Of a stretch of DNA of 64,000 nucleotides, positions 1-10,721 are shown piece after piece; within the stretch, counting starts at the first letter, position 1; every line of letters starts with the position of its first letter. The translations under genes were made by a program, and so were the position numbers. Source of the stretch: Mytilus californianus (lineage: Eukaryota > Mollusca > Bivalvia > Mytilida > Mytilidae). A model generated the notes under the pieces. The model was not told where the DNA came from and searched no databases. It worked only from the letters and a program-made list of their open reading frames with translations. The stretch is taken from the NCBI RefSeq assembly GCF_021869535.1, contig NW_026262668.1:73987558-74051557 (forward strand). Direction: 5' to 3'.

Positions 1-3000
1 ACCTATTCGCTTGGCATGAACATATGGCACGATGGAATATGTCGTACCTTCTGATGCTTGAACAAATACACTTGTTATAACCAATGTACAAATGGCCGAC
101 GGAATAGATTTCATCTGGCTGAATATTACTAGCATAATTCCTTCTCCCGCTAAACAGAGTTGGTGAGCTAACAGACGTCCTGGGATTTTGTAGTGCTTGA
201 AGCAAACATCCGAAAATGTTCCCCCAAAGGCACGTGCAAACAGATTCATTAGTCCAAAAAGAGATGCAATTAAACTAGCAGTACTCTGGTTTAAGACACT
301 ACATGACAAATTTACTTCTTCCTTATCAATAAAATTGGCTACAGTCGAATTACTGTTTGATATTGTAACTGTAGTTTCGTTGCAACCTTCGATTTTAAAT
401 TGATATAAAAAGTATAAATTGAGAATGGTGTTTCCAGCAATTTCCACTCCAAAACACATACCATATTGTACGATCAACAGTGAAATTGTAATGTAAGTCC
501 ATACTTTTGGCTGTTTATTTAGATGCGACTTGTGGTGTCCTTTCATTGGTAGGTTTTCACCTATAAGCAATATTTTACCATTTGGTTAGTATTTCATTTT
601 TGAAAATAAATATACATGCATGACATAATGGACTTTTTATAATGTGTTTTCATTCAGAGTCGTTTTCATACAATGTCACAAAAGTCCCTTTTTTCCTTTT
701 CTATCGCGCTTATGACAGCCTTCAAGGAATTTTGCAAGAAATAATATAACTTAATAACGATATTTCGTATGCTTGCATTTCATTTTCGAATTTCCATGAA
801 AGTTAGTTGCTTCAAACATAGAATCCATTGAAACAAGATTTCTTAATTGTAAAATTAAGTAATCTCTTCGAAAGTTTTGCGGATGCCATCGTGGTTTGTT
901 TGTACGTTATTGAATATTTGTAACAGATGGCCAAAGATATGTTCCATTTGTCGTTGCTACAATCCAGTCCCTTTTTCATCGTTGATGAATATCACCAAAT
1001 GCGACAAGGGAATCAGATTGTTTTTCACTTTAACGGAGTATTTAAGTGCTACCCGGTATTTTAGTTTAATATTGTTGCTGAGTATTACGTGTTCTGTTTA
1101 CTTTTTTGTGAACTGTTTTTTTTTTGTCTGTTAGCCTAGGTGTCTGATTGATCTATTTGAACATTTGGTATTATTGGCATATTTGCGCGTTCACTTATAC
1201 TAAGTTTAAGTATTTTGAGGTCATGTTTCTTATATTCGTATACTCATCTGAGGTTTGAAGAGTGAAAACCTTCATCCAAATTTAGAGAGGATCTGATAAA
1301 ATATGAAGGTGTTTTCCCAGCGACAATAGCAAAAAATGGTTATCAATTAAAATTTAGGGAAAATATCTCGTGTAAGGAGTCGATTGGTGACTTCAATCAT
1401 TTCACTTATTTGAAGATCTTGTGTTGCTAATAAGATTGCTGTCAGTCTCAGTAAATCTTTCATAGTTTTCAAGATATCAGCTGAAAACACTAATAATCAT
1501 GTCAACTTAGTACTATCACCTACAAAAACGTTTTTGTTGGCATCTTTGTCAAATTTACTATCAACTACAACAACTTTTTGATGGCGCCTTTGTTAGATTT
1601 ATTTGTATGTTTGTTTAAATATGTAAGTCAGTTGTGTTGTATGTCTGTGATGTATGTTTACACAGTTATGGCTGCTGGATCCCAACTATTGTCACATTAA
1701 CCTATTATGTCTGTTTGGGTTAATTACCCAATTTTGTCAATTTAACGGAACTATAAACAAGCTAGGTCAAGCTAGCTATAAAACTAGGTTTAACCCACCG
1801 TTTTCTTCGGAAAATGTCTGTACCAAGTCAGGAATGTGACAGTTGTTTTTTCATTCGTCCTGTTGGTTGATAAAGTTTGATTTTGTCAGGTTTCATGGAC
1901 TTCCCCTTTTTTGAATTTACCTTGGAGTTCGGTATTTTTGTTATTCTTTTTGTCTCTAATAATGTGTTGAATAACGATTTCGGCCATGTTGACTTATCTG
2001 TACATCTCATCTTGTTGATCTAATTTGCCTTAAAATGTTTCTCCCTATCTATTATATTTGTCAAGGTAACAGCCAAAAAAACAAAAATCATAGTAAAATT
2101 CTTCCTTTATAAGCAATTATTACTATACAGATTCCTCTGTCGAATTCGGCTATCTTGCCAACTTTCTTCATTTTTTTGGTAATTTTCGATATTTAAATGC
2201 TATCTTGCTGTTATAATTTTCAACATAATAGCCCCCAAAAAACCAAACAAACAAAAACCGCAAAACAAAAGTTGAGTAGGCACAAAAGGAGTTTACCGGT
2301 TTTTAATCTCATAATTCCAGTTGGGAGATATAAATCAAGGTAAAATTAAAAAAACCCTGAGGAAATCGCATGAACTGCAAAAGGAGCGAGACGTGTCGAG
2401 TCACTAACCCTTACTCAGTTAATATGTCAGTATCGGGAATAAGATACAATCGGGAAAAATACAGGTAAGACGCCTTTAATGGTATCTAAAAATCTAAGAC
2501 TGCGGAATTGCATCAGAAAAGGATTTGTTTTTCAAAATGGTAGCTTAATTCGTACACTTAATTGTTTGATGCTATTAATGAATAACTGTAATATATTTTA
2601 ATATTTGCAGACGTAAATTGCAAATGCGTCGCCGGAAATCTTAAATTGATACAGTAAAATCAATGATTGACGTACAAATACAGTACAGTTTTTATTAATC
2701 GCACCGTGTACGATAAAGCTTCCATTTTGAAAAAAAAATACTGTACTCAATTCAGACAAGTTTTGCTAATATCATCAGCTGCTATCTAAAAATTGAAACT
2801 ATTTATGGTGCAATAAATGCATTTAACACTTTCAGAGCACGTGAGGTTTTCCCTGGATTTTGGTAGGGTTCGTGTTGCTGAATCTTTAGTTTTCTATTGA
2901 GGATTGAGGACTTGTTCATGTTTTTGTTTTGTCAGTTTTTCTTCAAGTTTTGAATGTCTTCTTGATATCTTACACCTCTTTTATAAATGTTAACATACTA

Positions 3001-4393
3001 TGCTTTTATTTGAAAGTAAGTTCATGTGTCATGGATACACAAAAAGGAAAATATTTTTTCCATTTTAACTGTTGTAAACTAAATCTATGGTAGATACTGA
3101 TTACATACATATGCATATGTATGACGCCATAGTTGGCTTGATTTAATAGAAATCCAGAAGACCAGAAAAAAGAGGTTGGTTGAACATTTTGTGGGTCAAT
3201 TTCAATTCTATGTCCTAACTGTTGAGAGCTATCTTATTATATAATAGTTACCTTCATTAATGACAGCCCTAAGTTCTTCAGTTTTTGCATGTGCATGTCT
3301 TCGGGTTTTCCATTCTCCCTGTGGACAGTCATCAGATGTAAACAGAATTGATATACCTGGAATGCAATACATTCATTGTAGGTCGATCAGAATGAGAACA
3401 TAAAAATTAAAAACATTACACAACAAACTAAAATACAATAGCGAATTGGTGCGTTTATGAACGTTTATTTAATTGTAAACAAAAGTCGAAATGATGACAG
3501 TTAATTGTCGACGTGATTATGGTTACCTTTACTTATTACTACTTACTTTCTATCAGAGAAGTGTGATGGGAATAACGATGTCGGATGAAACAATCGATTT
3601 CTACTAAATAGAAAGCTAAAAATTGAAAAAAAAATCATTAAGATAAAACATCTTAAAACAACATAACAACAACTTCATCAACATATGTAAAAAAAGTCTT
3701 AAAACCACTGGAATGTTCTACTACAATGTTAACAAAAAATAACGAACCTATAGCACTGCAGATAACGGCTGGTACTACAACAGCTATTTTCCAAGCCATG
3801 TATTCATGGACACCCATGGTTTTGATAAGTTGAAATACAGCAGGCATCAACAAAAATGTAAATCCACCACCAAGATTTCCCCATCCACCAACCATGGCAT
3901 TAGCTGTTCCAACAATCTTGTAGTTAAACATGATACTTGTCCAAAACTGACATGGAACAAACGTTCCACCCAGAAAACCAACAAAAAGACGTACAACAAT
4001 TAGCCCTGTCCCGCTAGTGATGAGTCCTGCTAAAGCTAATGGAATAGAGCCTATTACCAACAAGGTTGCCATAACCCGACGTGGTCCAAATTTATCGCAA
4101 AGATGTCCTGCAGATACTCGTACTATTATAGTAGCAGCAACACTTGCAATTCCAGAGTTAGCGACATCTTTCCTTGACAGGTGCAACTCCTTTATTATTG
4201 TTGGTAAGAGAGGTTGTATGCCAAACCATGCCGTAAATGCAATAAAAAAACCAAACCACGATGAATGGAAAGCCCTCATATGAGGACGAGCGATACTGAG
4301 AAGACAAAATTCCTTTGCTTTGCCATATTCATCTACTCTAATATCCTTTGAATGGATCTTTTGCATCAATCGTTTACAACAACGCGGTGACAT
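1..4393 (-). CDS. NRT2/NarK-like nitrate transporter, copy 1 (5' part; runs off left edge)
   Basis: Predicted multipass plasma-membrane carrier of the major facilitator superfamily, NNP (nitrate/nitrite porter) family. Exons on the minus strand: 4393-3748, 3356-3252 and 560-1. Splices are AG|GT at 3748 (a weak GTTCGT donor), 3356, 3252 and 560, all in the same phase; 437 codons are visible and about 85 should lie beyond base 1. Motifs: KFGPRR after TM2, nitrate signature GWGNLGGG near residue 170, and arginines R92 (TM2) and about R360 (FARAFGG, TM8) that match the substrate-binding arginines of fungal NrtA. The TM7-8 loop has N-glycosylation sequons. The start MSPRCC is chosen over an upstream in-frame ATG because a polypyrimidine tract and AG acceptor (4398-4397) sit directly 5' of it and copy 2 begins at the same point. 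Whether the substrate is nitrate, nitrite or another anion cannot be told from sequence. Confidence 0.88.
868..1145 (+). repeat. Dispersed repeat B (3' end of a YIDD-type retroelement), fragment
   Basis: Contains a degenerate version of the reverse-transcriptase C-terminal stretch (GCGGATGCCATCGTGG, then ATGTTCCATTTGTCG) that is also found near 12340-12450 and, inverted, near 7285-7395 and 55845-55965. Antisense to the transporter gene whose intron it lies in. No intact frame. Confidence 0.5.
1670..1965 (+). repeat. Dispersed repeat C, copy 1
   Basis: Shares the block AAAACTAGGTTTAACCCACC, GTACCAAGTCAGGAATGTGA and a T-rich tail with copies at 26375-26595, 36050-36590 and 54480-54590. In the 36-kb copy the block follows a reverse-transcriptase relic, so C is probably the 3' module of that retroelement. 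Confidence 0.65.
2370..2520 (+). repeat. Dispersed repeat E, fragment
   Basis: Contains GGTATCTAAAAATCTAAGAC, identical to a stretch at 5336-5355 upstream of copy 1; related DNA recurs at 28235-28400. Short and diverged; no coding potential seen. Confidence 0.5.
2840..2945 (+). repeat. Dispersed repeat B tail
   Basis: The block TTTTGGTAGGGTTCGTGTTG, CTGAATCTTTAGTTTTCT also occurs near 23940-24000 and 52175-52225, where it marks the non-coding tail of family B. Confidence 0.45.
3357..3747 (-). other. Intron 1 of transporter copy 1
   Basis: A 391-base intron between the six-helix exon and the short central exon. The donor is GTTCGT, weaker than the GTAAGA donor at the equivalent site of copy 2; the acceptor is CCAG at 3360-3357. 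No repeat recognised. Confidence 0.65.
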
Positions 4394-4395
4394 TT

Positions 4396-4420
4396 TCTGG
4401 AAAAGAAAAAACAATTATGG
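4396..4420 (-). promoter_or_regulatory. Splice acceptor just 5' of copy 1 start codon
   Basis: On the minus strand a T-rich tract ending in TTTTCCAG is followed by AAAATG, the start of the coding region. Copy 2 has the same arrangement (T tract, TTAG, ACAAAGATG at 60679-60690). Conservation in two diverged paralogues suggests a 5' UTR intron, so the promoter lies further upstream (beyond 4420 and beyond 60690). Confidence 0.55.
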
Positions 4421-5461
4421 TGCGAAATAAAATAATAAAGTAACTGGCACATTTTAAGGGTAATCGTAAATATATATAGAGCGTTAAAGCCAGTTTAAAA
4501 AAAAATCAAATAATTTTATGAACAAAGTTGATTGAAATCTGACGAAATATTAAAACAAAATATCTGCAATGGTGCAATTGAGTTTTTTTCCATATTCAAA
4601 TAAGAATGTTTTGGAAAACTTGCATGCCATATTGAAATCTTTAATTGAATTAAATGAAATATAAATACTATGTATTCATTAAATGCATTCATATATTAAT
4701 CTACTACATGTATTATTAATCGTCTTCTAAAAATCACGTTGCACAAAATTTGCCAATTCACATTCGACATATGGGTTGGATGTTTAATAACTCTTTCCAT
4801 TAGAATAATATTTTGAAATTCTTTACTTATTAAAAACAAATACAGCTTTAGTTATCATAAATCTTACTGACCTATGATGTCCTCAAAGGATAAGTACTTA
4901 AATAAAGGACATTGGTTATTTGTGACAATCATTGGTTTATTTTGACAATCATTTAAAACTAACAAGAAAACTGATAATCTCAAACATGTGTTCTTTTAGG
5001 CAAAAGTTTCCATGCTTTAAATCAATATAAAATAAAATCAACACACACATTCTACATAGTAAATTATAGTCAATCAACTGGTGGTGGCATTCCTAAAACA
5101 ACATAACTACTCAGTCTCTAATGAACAAAATTTTACCGATGTTCTTATCTCATGGTGACATCAATCGAGTAAGAAGATACATATTAAGTTAACGAACAAA
5201 ACTTTTGGAATTTCCATAAAATCCAGAAGGTGACCAGGTGAGTCTTCTGCTATGTAAACATCACCCGCCGTGCGTATTCACATTCAGTCAAAATGTTACA
5301 ATCGGTAAATCACAGATTAGACGAGTATTCTGGTATCTAAAAATCTAAGACCGCAAAATCATATCGCTAATAAGATGAAACACATACACATCGCATCAGT
5401 CAATAAATTCGCGATGGTGATAGTAAAAGTTATGTAGTTGCGATTTCAACCGTTCTTCATC
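4421..5461. other. Upstream region of transporter copy 1
   Basis: AT-rich DNA with no ORF worth calling. From about 5255 to 5461 it is a copy of dispersed repeat E, which is interrupted by the foldback element at 5470 and resumes at 9107. Any promoter of copy 1 would lie here, but no TATA or initiator can be chosen with confidence. Confidence 0.4.
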
Positions 5462-5469
5462 ATATTTCT

Positions 5470-6033
5470 ATGGAACGCCTCAGCTGTCTTATGTGGAACT
5501 CTGATATTACTTTATGTTGTTTTATTATTACTTGATGATATTTTGTCTTTACTTAATATGGTTTTGACATTACGTAATGATGTTTTGATATAACTCAATA
5601 TGGAATAGTCATTCCTTAATGATATTTCGATATTACACGATATGGTTTCGTATTGACTTGATATAGTTTTGTCATTACTCAATATGGTTTTGTCATTACT
5701 CGATGTGGGTTCACCATTATTTAATGTGGTTGTGTCATTAGTCAATGTGGTTTTAACATTACTTGATGTGAATGTAACTTAACGTTATGTAGTTGTTTCA
5801 TTACATGATGTGGTTTTGTTATTTTGTAATGATGATTTGCCTATTCTTTATATGGTTTTAACATTATGTAATGATGTTTCAAAACTTGACGATTTTACAC
5901 TACATGATGTGTTTGTTTCATTATTTGATGTGGTCCTGTCATTCTTTGATGTGGTTATCCCATTACTTGATGAGGTTAAATCACGTGACCAATTCGGAAA
6001 AAACCTGTTCTATTTTTAGATAGATTTCCATGT
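5470..6033 (+). repeat. Left arm of foldback element (21-bp tandem repeats)
   Basis: From about 5505 to 5975 the arm is a chain of degenerate 21-bp units such as CATTACTCAATATGGTTTTGT. Since 21 is divisible by three, the units stay open in one minus-strand frame (5745-5512), giving seven-residue repeats like NDKTILS. I treat that frame as a by-product, not a gene. Confidence 0.85.
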
Positions 6034-6461
6034 TGTATGTGCCTTGGATGAGTGCGGCCATCCATCGAATTAGAGTTCAAATTAAAGTTAGGGTTACTGT
6101 TTGAGTAGAACTTTGAGTTAGTCTCCGATTCCGAATTCAAATCATTATTAGAATTAAAGTTTTAGTTAGCATTGAGTTTCGAGTTGGACTTCAAGTTTGA
6201 GTCACATTTAAAGGTAGAGTTCTAGTTACACCATTAAATTTGAGTCACTTTTTGAGTTTGAGTAAGATTCGAATTTAAGTCTCATTTAGATTAATTAAGA
6301 TTTTGAGTTGAAATTCGTGCTATCTTATATGAGTTCGTAATTAATTTTCCATCGCGGAACAAGGACTTTTGCTCGGGATTCCGAAAAGAGGGCTCCGGGG
6401 TATGCGTACAAAAGATAAATAATGTTACAGTATACAAAACGCAACATAGAAGTTGAAATAA

Positions 6462-6835
6462 AGTTAGATGTGGTGTGATTGACAATGCGACAACTGTCCA
6501 CCAGAGTTTAAATGCAGTGGATGTAAGAAATCATATATAGGCAACCGTACAGCCTTCAACACACCATATAGTCAGCTATAAAAGGCCACCATGCACCATG
6601 TGAAAAAATTCAAACGAAAAAAACAAACGGTCTTATTTATATTTAAACAATCTACAAAAAAAAATGACACACATTTATACAACGACAACAATTGAACTTC
6701 GTGCTCCTGACTTGGGGCAGGTACATAAAGAAAGTGCACGTAGCGGAGTTTAACATGTATGTGAGCGCTAAATCCTAACCCTACATCGGACTGTTACACT
6801 TGTGTAACAGCACAACACGAGAAAAAAATGTAAAC
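6462..6835 (+). repeat. Dispersed repeat A, copy inside the foldback element
   Basis: Degenerate copy of the commonest repeat in the window. Shared blocks: head GATGTGGTGTGATTGACAAT, then GGCAACCGTACAGCCTTCAA, CAGCTATAAAAGGCC and CTCCTGACTTGGGGCAGG. The family has no ORF and no recognisable tRNA promoter, so its class is unknown to me. Confidence 0.7.
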
Positions 6836-7057
6836 TAGACAAAGTGATGCCCCGCACTCAACTCATTTAACCGCTTATACCCCAGAAATGACAAAAAAAA
6901 AGTTCACTTATCTCCCAAAAGAGCAAAAGATAATAAAGATAAAAACCCTGACCACATGCACACCTTCAATATATGTACAAACAGCCAGCAGAGCAAAAAC
7001 TTCCTAGCATTCAAACTGTAGGAGGAGTTATGCGGAATAACTATATACCCATAATGG

Positions 7058-7116
7058 GACGGACAGACGGACGGACGGACGGACAGGGGTAAAACAATAT
7101 CCCCCCCCCCCCCCAA
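7058..7116 (+). repeat. GGAC microsatellite followed by poly-C
   Basis: About five GGAC/GGACGGAC repeats (7061-7085), a short spacer, then a run of 15 C (7102-7116). Low-complexity tract in the interior of the foldback element. Confidence 0.85.
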
Positions 7117-7284
7117 CTTTCAGTTGCGGTGGCATACAAAACAGTTTCATTTGGCTGACTCAATAGATCGGTATGACTGGGTAATATAAATCCATCGGGG
7201 TGATCTCGGATGCTCCAGAAAGGCACCCGCCGTGTTATTCGAGAAAGTACAAACCCAGTGATTTGGTTTTATTTGGTAGTTCAC

Positions 7285-7395
7285 ATTCAAGAAAAAGATG
7301 ACGGTATTATGGTTACGACCACTGGAACATGTCCGTCGTCACATGTGAAACAGATATTCCAAAAAGTGTACTTTTCAATTAGTGCGAGGTAGATC
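7285..7395 (-). repeat. Dispersed repeat B, inverted fragment
   Basis: Read on the minus strand it gives GGAATATCTGTTTCACATGT followed by a GACGG-ATGTTCC block, which matches the reverse-transcriptase C-terminal segment at 12395-12440. Lies inside the foldback element. Confidence 0.45.
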
Positions 7396-8492
7396 AGGGA
7401 ATTCAATTGATTACAAATAAAAGATTGATATTTGTATACGTTCAAATGATCATTTACGCTAAAAAAAATTCGGAGAATTCTTATTTTATAGTATTGATGC
7501 TTTGTCGCTAAGTCCGAGCCCCCTCCCCCCGTTTCCCGGTAACTTTAGTGTGAGTTGATTTGAAGCGCTTCATTTGTTAACATTAAAGTTCAAGTCGTTT
7601 GATTTGTGTCGAGCCTGCGACATCAATGTAGCGGCAGTGAGACCCAACAAACCTATATTTCGTCGTTGATAGTGGCGTCGGCGTCTCCATCTCAATTCTT
7701 TTTTTATTTAAATTGAGTTTAACCTTTCATTATACATGTTACTAAACACGTATGCCATTATAATTTTGTACTTTTAGAATATCATACTGTATTTGTTTAC
7801 CTCAACTATTGTATCTGTATTTATATTGTATGTTTCTCTGTAGACTTGTAATTAGTTTTTAGAGAATAAAGTATCTATCCATCGTTCTATCTATCTATCA
7901 ATAGATCGTTAGGTTTCTAGTTTTTTAAATTTTTCATTTCGGGACCTTTTATAGCTTACTATAGGGTATGGGTTTTGCTTATTGTTGAAAACCATACAGT
8001 TTTGTTTTAGTTAAATAAAACTGAATTAAACTGTTTTGACATGATAAATTTGTAAACCTCCATGAAGTGTTTTAAAACTTGTATAGGAGTATAGGAGTTA
8101 TTCTTCAATTTCAAGAAAAAGCATCTACAGAAAAACATTTTTTTTTAATTTTGTTTTTACCGATAAATGTATAGATAAATGTACAGCCGATCAACATGAC
8201 GCTTTTACACTTACAGCAGCAATATCAGGCGAGACATAGGGTTCCGTGGAATATTTTACAAATTTATTACAAAAATACTGCTTCCGTTTGAGAACTTAGG
8301 ATAAAAACAAAAAGACAAAGTGGTTTGGGGATATCCCAATTATGTAAGAAATACTGTAAACTTTTTAATACTTTTTTCTTATTATTGTCTGCCGGTTACC
8401 TTTTTCATGCTAAATAACTCTGAACAACCACTCGAGCTTTAATTTGAACTTTAACTCAATGGATAGCGATACCCATCCAAAGCACATTAAAC

Positions 8493-8527
8493 CTGGGACT
8501 ATTAGTATAATAGTATAATAGTCCCAG
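8493..8527. repeat. Hairpin insert in right foldback arm
   Basis: CTGGGACTATTA (8493-8504) pairs with TAATAGTCCCAG (8516-8527) around an 11-base loop. Comparison with the left arm shows that this segment and its surroundings are extra here, so it arose after the arms were copied, or was lost from the left. Confidence 0.6.
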
Positions 8528-8543
8528 ATTAAACAAATGATAT

Positions 8544-9106
8544 ATTGAAATCTGTTTAAAAATAGAACATATTTTTTTCCGAATTGGTCACGTGGTTTTA
8601 CCTCATCAAGTAATGGGATAACCACATCAAAGAATGACAGGACCACATCAAATAATGAAACAAACACATCATGTAGTGTAAAATCGTCAAATTTTGAAAT
8701 ATCATTACGTAATGTTAAAACCATATAAAGAATAGGCAAATCATCATTACGAAATAACAAAACCACATCATGTAATGAAACAACTACATAACGTTAAGTC
8801 ACATTCACATCAAGTAATGTTAAAACCAAATTGACTAATGACTCAATCACATTAAATAATGGTGAACCCACATCGAGTAATGACAAAACCATATTGAGTA
8901 ATGACAAAACTATATCAAGTCAATACGAAACCATATCGTGTAATATCGAAATATCATTAAGTAATGACTATTCCATATTGAGTTATATCAAAACATCATT
9001 ACGTAATGTCAAAACCATATTAAGTAAAGACAAAATATCATCAAGTAATAATAAAACAACATAAAGTAATATCAGAGTTCCACATAAGACAGCTGAGGCG
9101 TTCCAT
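8544..9106 (-). repeat. Right arm of foldback element (21-bp tandem repeats)
   Basis: Reverse complement of the left arm with few substitutions. The mirrored heptad frame lies at 8831-9064 on the plus strand. The inner border carries an extra hairpin insert (8493-8527) absent from the left arm. Confidence 0.85.
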
Positions 9107-9149
9107 ATATTTCTGTTGGAGCAGATTTTGTGTTAGAAGCAAACCTCTA

Positions 9150-9470
9150 TGAATAAAGTCAATAAAGTGTGAACATACACAGTTGCAAGTATTGATTTAT
9201 ATATATTACCGCCATACGATTGGGCAGAGGTATATTACTGCTCAGAAATGTGAAGTTGATAATTGGAGATTTGAAACCATCATGTTTGTCATATATTCTA
9301 GATGAAAATCGTCCATCTGTGTGAATAACAAGGAAAAATTCAACATAGGAAGCAGATCTTCTAGTTTCGGTAGTATTCTTAATGTCGAACTCACTGGAAT
9401 ACACCTGTACAAGTTGCAAGCACTCACTGAAATGTGGGTTATTAAGTGACAAGACATTATCAATATATCT
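9150..9470 (-). pseudogene. Reverse-transcriptase fragment (YIDN box)
   Basis: The minus strand reads the palm-domain block RYIDNVLSLNNPHFSEC, then a typical downstream stretch with KNTTETRRSASYVEFFL and SSRIYDKHDGFKSPIINF. In related elements the box is YIDD; here the second catalytic aspartate is Asn. The order YIDD, short loop, K-IYDK-DDF matches the relic at 35350-36050 and suggests a Penelope-like retroelement, though the clade is not proven. It starts right beside the foldback element and has no intact 5' or 3' parts. Confidence 0.7.
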
Positions 9471-10660
9471 GAAAGTGAAAATAACGAACTAAGCTAAGCG
9501 CTTTTTCTTTTCGTTTTGTCTTTGGTGAGGTTCTATATGAATTCTGCTCCATACTTAGTCAATTATTGAATTAAAATTGCATGACGGAACATATTCATTT
9601 CAGGCAGCAGTTGTACTACTTTGGGTGCGTTTGAACCAATAACAAATAAAGGTAATCACTTAAATTTTATATCTTAGAAGTTACTCAACTATACGCTTAA
9701 TCAATTTAAGTTAAAATACTTTGTTATTTTAAAAAAAAAACAGAATAGATAGATAGATGAATAATAATAATAATAAAATCGAAGAACATATTTCACTGAA
9801 TATATTCACAACATCGTTTACAATATTTGAATAGCAATATTGCTTAAATTTTTTTAAAGGGATCGGGTCTTTATCAGTTGACATATAGACATCATATAGT
9901 TGTCCATATGTAACAGTTTATTTTAACCATATTCTTTAAGGTTGTAATCAAAACCAAAATGCAACTAGATGATTCATTTGCAACTTGAATAATCTGTGTT
10001 TATCTATTATAAAATAGTAAAATTAAGATTCTTCTAATGAAAAAATTGTTTGAGGTGATTTTATGTTCGACTTTCAATTTCAATTAACATTTTAACGCTT
10101 TAATGGTTATAAATACGTTCATGGTTTCGGTTGCAAGTGGATGAGTTCTTATTTCTTGTATATTTTCTTTCTAATAATGAAGCTCTCTATTTCAGTTGGT
10201 AATACTTTTCCCCATGTTTCTAGAAAAACATTAACCCTTCTTGTCATTAAAAAGTGTTTTGCATACTCATTAACAAAGGTATAAGTGTCTACCCGTTTAG
10301 AACTCCGTTGGATAATTGTTGATATACCTTAAATTTTTTAGTGGCAGTCAAAATGTCCCGCCCTTCATCCCAGTGAATCCATTTTGTAGAACCTACTTAT
10401 TTAATATATTTTTGTACTTGATCTCAACTTCAATATACAATGAATATTTGTTACTTCAAATTAAGCAAACAAAACCAACCAATTAACTTGGATTGTCTAA
10501 AAAATATATTATCGAAATATTAAATCACAAGTCGACCAAACTCCTCGCAGAGTTTACTGTTACATGTAGATTTAGACCCCTTTAATGACTGATGATTAAT
10601 TTTACCGATTTTAATTCTCTTCAACCATGTCATTGGTGTGGGTTTTTAAAAACTGTTTTC
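9471..10660. other. Unassigned AT-rich stretch
   Basis: No coding segment or clear repeat recognised apart from a short GATA/AATA microsatellite at about 9746-9778. Confidence 0.5.
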
Positions 10661-10664
10661 ATTA

Positions 10665-10712
10665 GAGCGTCACTGATGAGTCTTGAGTAGACGAAACACT
10701 CGTTTAGCGTAC
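10665..10712 (+). ncRNA. Hammerhead ribozyme motif, probably weak or inactive
   Basis: GAGCGTCA-CTGATGA, stem II GTC-TTGAGTA-GAC, GAAAC, then stem III/loop CACTCG, triplet GTT and stem I strand TAGCGTAC. The conserved core CTGATGA...GAAA is intact, but stem I has a C-A mismatch and the cleavage triplet is GTT instead of GTC. It matches the short-stem-III hammerheads of Penelope-like elements. Confidence 0.65.
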
Positions 10713-10721
10713 TAAATTATA

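Larger units (their letters stand above)
561..3251 (-). other. Intron 2 of transporter copy 1
   Basis: A 2.7-kb intron with GT donor at 3251-3250 and AG acceptor at 562-561. It holds several repeat relics listed separately (868-1145, 1670-1965, 2370-2520, 2840-2945). No coding sequence was seen in the rest. Confidence 0.7.
5470..9106. mobile_element. Foldback-like transposon with 21-bp minisatellite arms
   Basis: A 3637-bp unit that starts ATGGAACGCCTCAGCTG and ends in its exact reverse complement. A perfect 8-bp target duplication, ATATTTCT, flanks it (5462-5469 and 9107-9114). The arms (5470-6033 and 8544-9106) differ by only about two bases in a 95-base stretch checked by eye, and weaker homology continues inward to about 6108 and 8400. 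Most of each arm is a 21-bp tandem repeat. The interior (6110-8395) has degenerate GAGTT-rich repeats, a repeat A copy, a GGAC microsatellite and a repeat B fragment, but no transposase, so this is non-autonomous. The structure recalls Drosophila FB and sea-urchin TU elements; 8-bp duplications are also typical of hAT transposons. Confidence 0.85.

Noticed and set aside
3806..4283. Plus-strand ORFs over transporter copy 1, and 60324-60593 over copy 2
   Set aside because: Shadows of conserved transporter exons on the other strand.
8410..8766. 118-codon minus-strand ORF and its partner at 5810-6019
   Set aside because: Both are translations of the arm repeats and their inner border, mirrored by the inverted repeat.
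5512..9064. Two mirrored 77-codon ORFs
   Set aside because: They are the 21-bp minisatellite read in frame in each foldback arm; no start context, no other protein features.
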